Source: Halorubrum rutilum
GTDB lineage: Archaea; Halobacteriota; Halobacteria; Halobacteriales; Haloferacaceae
Reading direction: 5' to 3'
DNA length: 64,000 nucleotides
Assembly (NCBI RefSeq): GCF_024494565.1
Contig: NZ_JANHDN010000005.1
Coordinates: 62,001 to 126,000, forward strand
Positions 60,869 through 64,000 of the stretch are shown piece after piece. Numbering within the stretch: the first letter of the stretch is position 1; each line of letters begins with the position of its first letter. Under the pieces are notes generated by a model. That model did no database searches and was not told the DNA's origin. It saw nothing but the letters and a program-made list of their open reading frames with translations. The translations under genes and the position numbers were made by a program.

Positions 60869-61411
60869 ATGGCCCGCGTTCCATACGCCGACGCGTCGGA
60901 CGTGCCCGCGGAGTACGAGGAGCTGCTGGAGTCGTCGCTTCAGGGGAAGCCGCTCAACGTCTACCGGTCGCTCGGCAACAATCCCGAGGTGCTCGCCGGG
61001 CTGCGCTCGTTCCTGAGCTCGCTGTGGACGGACAGCGGGCTCTCGGAGCGCGACCGCGAGCTCGTCATCCTCGCCGCCGCGAGCGAGACGCGCAACCGCT
61101 ACGAGTGGCACCAGCACGTCAACATCGCCCGCGACGTCGGGATCGACGACGAGGTCATCGCCGGGATCGGCACCGGTGACCTGTCACCCCTCGACGGCGA
61201 CGAGACGACGCTCGTCGAGTACGCCGTCGCGGTCGTCCGCCGCGAGGTCGACGCGGTCGCTCACGAGGAGACCGCCGCCCGCTACGACGACGAGACGGTC
61301 GTCGGCATCGCGGCGCTCGCGCAGGGGTACGCCGGACTCGGGGGCATGATCGACGCGTTCGACCTCGAACTGGAGGACGGCGACGAATTCCACGGCTGGG
61401 ACCCGCGGTAA
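60869..61411 (+). CDS. Carboxymuconolactone decarboxylase (CMD/AhpD-like) protein
   Basis: The 180-residue protein shows the CMD pattern: LGNNPEVLAGLRSFLSSLWTDSGLSERDRELVILAAASETRNRYEWHQHVNIARDVGIDDEVI. The two Cys of AhpD (CxxC) are absent, so it is not a thiol peroxidase of that type; the conserved YEWxxH is present. Many such proteins are uncharacterised; some act on peroxides or ring lactones. It is divergent from menA. Confidence 0.82.
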   Translation: MARVPYADASDVPAEYEELLESSLQGKPLNVYRSLGNNPEVLAGLRSFLSSLWTDSGLSERDRELVILAAASETRNRYEWHQHVNIARDVGIDDEVIAGIGTGDLSPLDGDETTLVEYAVAVVRREVDAVAHEETAARYDDETVVGIAALAQGYAGLGGMIDAFDLELEDGDEFHGWDPR

Positions 61412-61496
61412 GGCGAGACGACGGATCCCCGCCTCCGCCCCAGTCACCGCCCTCGACGACCGACAGATACGACAGGCACCGGTCCCTACCCGGAGT

Positions 61497-61826
61497 ATGA
61501 GCGATACGACGCCCGGCGGGGAGACCGGGGCGGAGTCGACCGAGGGCGAGACCGAGTCCACCGAGGCCGAGGCGAACGGGATCGCGGCGCGATACGAGGT
61601 GGCCGACGGCGAGCGGCGCCTCACGTTCTCGACCGGGGGCGGCGAGGCCACCGTCGCACAGAACGTCGAGGGGTACGCGATGCTGAAGGTCCGACCCGGG
61701 CCGGCCGGCGACGAGCTGGAGCGCTACTACGGGTTCGACATGGCGCTCGACCACGCCGCGGAGCTGCTCGGCGTCGCCGTCAACGACCTCCCGGTCCCCG
61801 ACGCCGCCGCCGACATGGGGATGTGA
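61497..61826 (+). CDS. Conserved haloarchaeal protein, function unknown
   Basis: The 109-residue protein has an acidic Thr/Glu-rich N-terminus (about 1-28) and a conserved-looking core: IAARYEVADGERRLTFSTGGGEATVAQNVEGYAMLKVRPGPAGDELERYYGFDMALDHAAELLGV. It ends PVPDAAADMGM. No motif is recognised. Codon use and the clear ATG support it as a gene. It is followed directly by the second copy of the repeated element. Confidence 0.7.
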   Translation: MSDTTPGGETGAESTEGETESTEAEANGIAARYEVADGERRLTFSTGGGEATVAQNVEGYAMLKVRPGPAGDELERYYGFDMALDHAAELLGVAVNDLPVPDAAADMGM

Positions 61827-61858
61827 CCGCGGCTGGCTACGACTACATATAGATAGAG

Positions 61859-62210
61859 TGCGGTGGCGTGCGCCTGCGAGCGCCCGATAGGGCGCGAGCA
61901 GCCCGCACGAGGGAGTCGGTCGTCCGGAGCAACGCGGAGGACGACCGACGAGGCTGGGGAGGCGTGAGGTGCGGTGCGTGCGGGGTGGGATTCAAAGGGG
62001 CAGTCGCGAGGGCGGCGCAGGCGACGTAAGCACCGCAGCGAAGGAGCGCTAGCGACTGAGCGAGGAGCGCAACGAGCGTGCGCCGCCCTCGCGGCTGGGG
62101 CTTTGGAGGGCTTCACCGTCGATCAGCTGTCGATAATTTATAAATGATTGGCTGGGCCTTCGGAGACGCGTCTGAATCGTCCAGCGTCGACTATTTGTAA
62201 ATATAAACCC
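61859..62210 (-). ncRNA. Candidate structured RNA, copy 2 of the repeated element
   Basis: It shares blocks TGCGGTGGCG, CGAGGCTGGGGAGGCGTG, TTCAAAGGGGCAG, GCGCAGGCGAC and GCTGGGGCTTTGGAGG with copy 1. Stems: GCGCCC/GGGCGC (61880-61895), GTCGGTCGTCC/GGACGACCGAC (61915-61949) and the 15-bp CGCGAGGGCGGCGCA/TGCGCCGCCCTCGCG (62005-62019 with 62079-62093). TGCGGTGC/GCACCGCA (61970-61977 with 62030-62037) would form a pseudoknot with it. On the minus strand TTATAA at 62138-62143 lies 23-24 bases before GGTGAAG, the same distance as in copy 1. Copy 2 lacks the extra hairpins of copy 1. A second, diverged motif is at 62149-62167. No protein is plausible here. Confidence 0.6.
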
Positions 62211-62221
62211 CAGTCGATCGC

Positions 62222-62728
62222 TTATTCGCTCACTTCGACCGTGATCTCGTCGCGTTCGACGGCGAGCTTGAACGTGGGGACGGTCCGGTAGACGACCTCG
62301 ACGACGTTCTTGCGTTCGAGGGTCCGGAGCGCGCGCCGCACCTCGTCGACCTCGGGGTCGACGTCGTACGCCTCGCGGACCGCGTTGAGCACGCTGACGA
62401 CCGACTGCGAGCGCTCGTCGGGGCCGGCCACGACCTCGAACACCTGCGCGACCAGCTCCGGGACGCGGATCGTCTCCGGCGCGCCGCCCTTCGCGACCGC
62501 GTCGGCCTCGATCCCGGGCTCGACGTCGACGAGGTCGTTCGCCTCCGCCGTCGACCGGATCAGGCTGTCGTCGTCGCGGTAGTAATACTCCTTCAGGTGG
62601 TTCTGCAGGTACTGGTGCACCTCGCTGCCGCTGTCGAGCCCCCACGCGTCCTGCAGCTCGCCGTTCTTCGTCGGCTGGAGCCGGACGACGTCGGCGAGCC
62701 GGCTCCGCTCCTCGTCGGTCAGCGCCAT
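62222..62728 (-). CDS. DUF5797 family protein (probable DNA-binding)
   Basis: The 168-residue protein has a winged-helix-like N-terminus (MALTDEERSRLADVVRLQPTKNGELQDAWGLDSGSEVHQYLQNHLKEYYYRDDDSLIRST) and a C-terminal domain (SVVSVLNAVREAYDVDPEVDEVRRALRTLERKNVVEVVYRTVPTFKLAVERDE). This matches the halobacterial DUF5797 family. DNA binding is inferred from the predicted wHTH. Four CGATCCGGG sites lie 43-94 bases upstream of its start. The element copy 2 lies just downstream. Confidence 0.82.
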   Translation of the reverse strand: MALTDEERSRLADVVRLQPTKNGELQDAWGLDSGSEVHQYLQNHLKEYYYRDDDSLIRSTAEANDLVDVEPGIEADAVAKGGAPETIRVPELVAQVFEVVAGPDERSQSVVSVLNAVREAYDVDPEVDEVRRALRTLERKNVVEVVYRTVPTFKLAVERDEITVEVSE

Positions 62729-62770
62729 ACCTCCCCGTTCACCGGGGCGGGTATGGACGTTCCGGATCGC

Positions 62771-62822
62771 GATCCGGGGGCGATCCGGGGCGGGTACGGA
62801 CGATCCGGGGACGATCCGGGAC
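62771..62822. repeat. Four CGATCCGGG sites with 11-bp spacing pairs
   Basis: CGATCCGGG begins at 62771, 62782, 62802 and 62813, i.e. spacings 11, 20 and 11. Spacing of about one helical turn upstream of the DUF5797 gene suggests cooperative protein sites, though simple repeat expansion is possible. Confidence 0.55.
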
Positions 62823-62843
62823 GGTCCGATCCCGTCTCACCCG

Positions 62844-63581
62844 TCAGGGATCCGCCGATCCGTCGGCCGACTCGCCGTCGGCCGCTCCTTCGGACCCGTC
62901 GTCGGCCGCCTCTCCGAACTCGTCGTCGACTCCCCACCGCTCCTCGATCGAGTGGCCGTGCGAGTCGGCGGCGTCGACCCCGGTCGCGGGGCCGCCGGAC
63001 TCGTCGCCGGCCGTCGCCGCCTCGGGGCCGTCCGCGTCGCCATCGGCTTCCGCCGGTGATTCGGGGTCCGTCACGCGGTCGGCGACGAGCGTCGAGAGCG
63101 GGTCGACCGTCACGGTCAGCCGCGCCACGACGAAGACGAGCGGGACGAACGACGCGACCAGGAACGCGGCGTCGTACGCCCACGCGAACCCGTCGAGCAG
63201 CGGGACCACGGCGCCGGCGAACCCGCGGTGCGCGACCAGCACGGCCGCGAGCACGACGAGCCAGTAGGCCAGCGCGGCGCCGTTCTCGGCGACGCGCTCG
63301 ACGCGTTCCGCGGCGTCCGTCCGGTGGAGCGCGGCGCGCGTCAGCGAGGCGACCCTCGGCGCGGCGTACAGGAGGAGCGCGACGACCGCGGCCGTCACCA
63401 CGGCGCCCGCGACCGCGGCGAACGTGACCGGCGTGAGCGGGACCAGGCGGTCGACGCCCGGCAGCAGCGTGAACAGGTATAACACCCCCACCAGCGCGAG
63501 CGCCGCGATAGCGACCCGACTGGCGGAGCGAACGGTCTCGCGGTCGAACGCGTCCGTCGCCGGCGACTCGGATTCGGTCAT
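62844..63581 (-). CDS. Membrane protein with acidic C-terminal tail
   Basis: The 245-residue protein has four hydrophobic segments: VAIAALALVGVLYLFTLLPGV, VTFAAVAGAVVTAAVVALLLYAA, GAALAYWLVVLAAVLVAHRGF and AFLVASFVPLVFVVARLTV, then a long Asp/Glu/Gly-rich tail (about 170-245). The tail has no cysteine or catalytic motif. Start at MTESESPATDAFDRET is chosen because the hydrophobic region follows directly. I recall similar halobacterial proteins without function. Confidence 0.72.
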   Translation of the reverse strand: MTESESPATDAFDRETVRSASRVAIAALALVGVLYLFTLLPGVDRLVPLTPVTFAAVAGAVVTAAVVALLLYAAPRVASLTRAALHRTDAAERVERVAENGAALAYWLVVLAAVLVAHRGFAGAVVPLLDGFAWAYDAAFLVASFVPLVFVVARLTVTVDPLSTLVADRVTDPESPAEADGDADGPEAATAGDESGGPATGVDAADSHGHSIEERWGVDDEFGEAADDGSEGAADGESADGSADP

Positions 63582-63670
63582 GATGCGCCCGGGGGAACGG
63601 GCGGGAGGCACATAACCGGCCGAGACGCTCAAGGCGGTTTAACGCGGATTAAGCGCCGACTGCGGCGTTC

Positions 63671-64000
63671 TCAGTCGGCGTCTTCGACCGCGCTCGCGGC
63701 GCGGATCACGGTCTCTTCGTCGAACTTCGGGCCGACCAGCTGGAGCCCGACGGGAAGCCCGTCGGCCTCGCCCGCGGGCACCGATATCGCCGGGAGGTTC
63801 GCGAGGTTCACCGGGGTCGTGTTCGCGTCCGCGAGGTACATCCGCAGCGGGTCGTCGAGGCTCTCGCCGAGCTCGAAGGGGAGCACCGGCATCGTCGGCG
63901 ACGCTATCACGTCCACGTCCGCGAACGCCTCCTCGAAGTCCCGCCGGACCCACGCGCGGGCGTCCTGCGCCTTCTCGTAGTACTTGTCGTGGTAGCCCGC
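63671..64000 (-). CDS. gatA: Aspartyl/glutamyl-tRNA amidotransferase subunit A, C-terminal part
   Basis: The minus-strand frame ending at 63671 is open to the window edge, giving about 109 C-terminal residues: [85 protein letters not shown]. These are the last motifs of GatA amidases that transamidate Glu-tRNA(Gln) or Asp-tRNA(Asn). The catalytic Ser-Ser-Lys part lies outside the window. A generic amidase is possible, but YYDKYYxKAQ favours GatA. Confidence 0.88.
   Translation of the reverse strand, partial: AGYHDKYYEKAQDARAWVRRDFEEAFADVDVIASPTMPVLPFELGESLDDPLRMYLADANTTPVNLANLPAISVPAGEADGLPVGLQLVGPKFDEETVIRAASAVEDAD

Overview
The window is chromosomal DNA of a haloarchaeon, most like Halorubrum or a close relative. 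It is very GC-rich with strong GC3 bias, the proteins are rich in Asp and Glu, and mRNAs look largely leaderless with TATA boxes about 25-30 nt before start codons. Gene content is archaeal: L44e, S27e, aIF2-alpha, Nop10, an archaeal-type ProRS, Trm5, a DRG GTPase, halocyanins and many families known only from halobacteria. I see no insertion sequence, CRISPR array, rRNA or origin. There is one tRNA (Thr, CGT).

Layout. 1-5.4 kb: the 5' end of an S9 peptidase gene, a cyclase remnant, the translation operon rpl44e-rps27e-aif2a-nop10-PAC2, and a thiolase/DUF35 pair. 5.4-13 kb: a hybrid histidine kinase, a double-VOC protein, EamA and MATE transporters, Trm5 and a two-gene operon of unknown function. 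13-17 kb: a gene-poor stretch with tRNA-Thr, then small proteins and two surface proteins. 17-24 kb: proS, Nudix, DUF371, amidohydrolase, GNAT, a YchF-like GTPase and a possible nuclease-fold protein. 24-33 kb: a halocyanin and the terminal oxidase region (COX4-like subunit, fused subunit I/III, subunit II). 33-37 kb: DRG, acyl-CoA dehydrogenase, a RIO-like kinase and a DMT transporter. 37-46.6 kb: a five-gene Liv-type ABC transporter operon divergent from proline dehydrogenase, then a HTH_10 regulator divergent from a P5C-dehydrogenase-like ALDH. Together these read as a proline or amino-acid uptake and catabolism locus. 46.6-53.1 kb: a TbsP-like regulator, a CGCGG-type RiPP precursor candidate, a HTH_10 regulator, two DUF2249 proteins, a conserved partner, an NnrS/heme-copper-like membrane protein, DUF4385 and a NarO-like Cys-rich regulator. 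This looks like the accessory and regulatory part of an anaerobic respiration (denitrification) locus. 53-64 kb: aldo-keto reductase, an APH-like kinase, a large gene interrupted by an in-frame amber codon, a halocyanin, menaquinone genes menC-menA, CMD, DUF5797 and the 3' end of gatA.

Most noteworthy are two diverged copies (about 43.6-44.0 kb and 61.86-62.2 kb) of a repeated non-coding element. Its hairpins are kept by compensatory base changes, and on the minus strand TATA-like boxes sit at a near-constant distance from a conserved motif. I read it as a candidate structured RNA family. Second is a set of GAAC/GTTC palindromes in the 48.7-50.1 kb cluster, two of them an exact inverted pair each 36 nt from a divergent start codon, which I read as operators of a local regulon.
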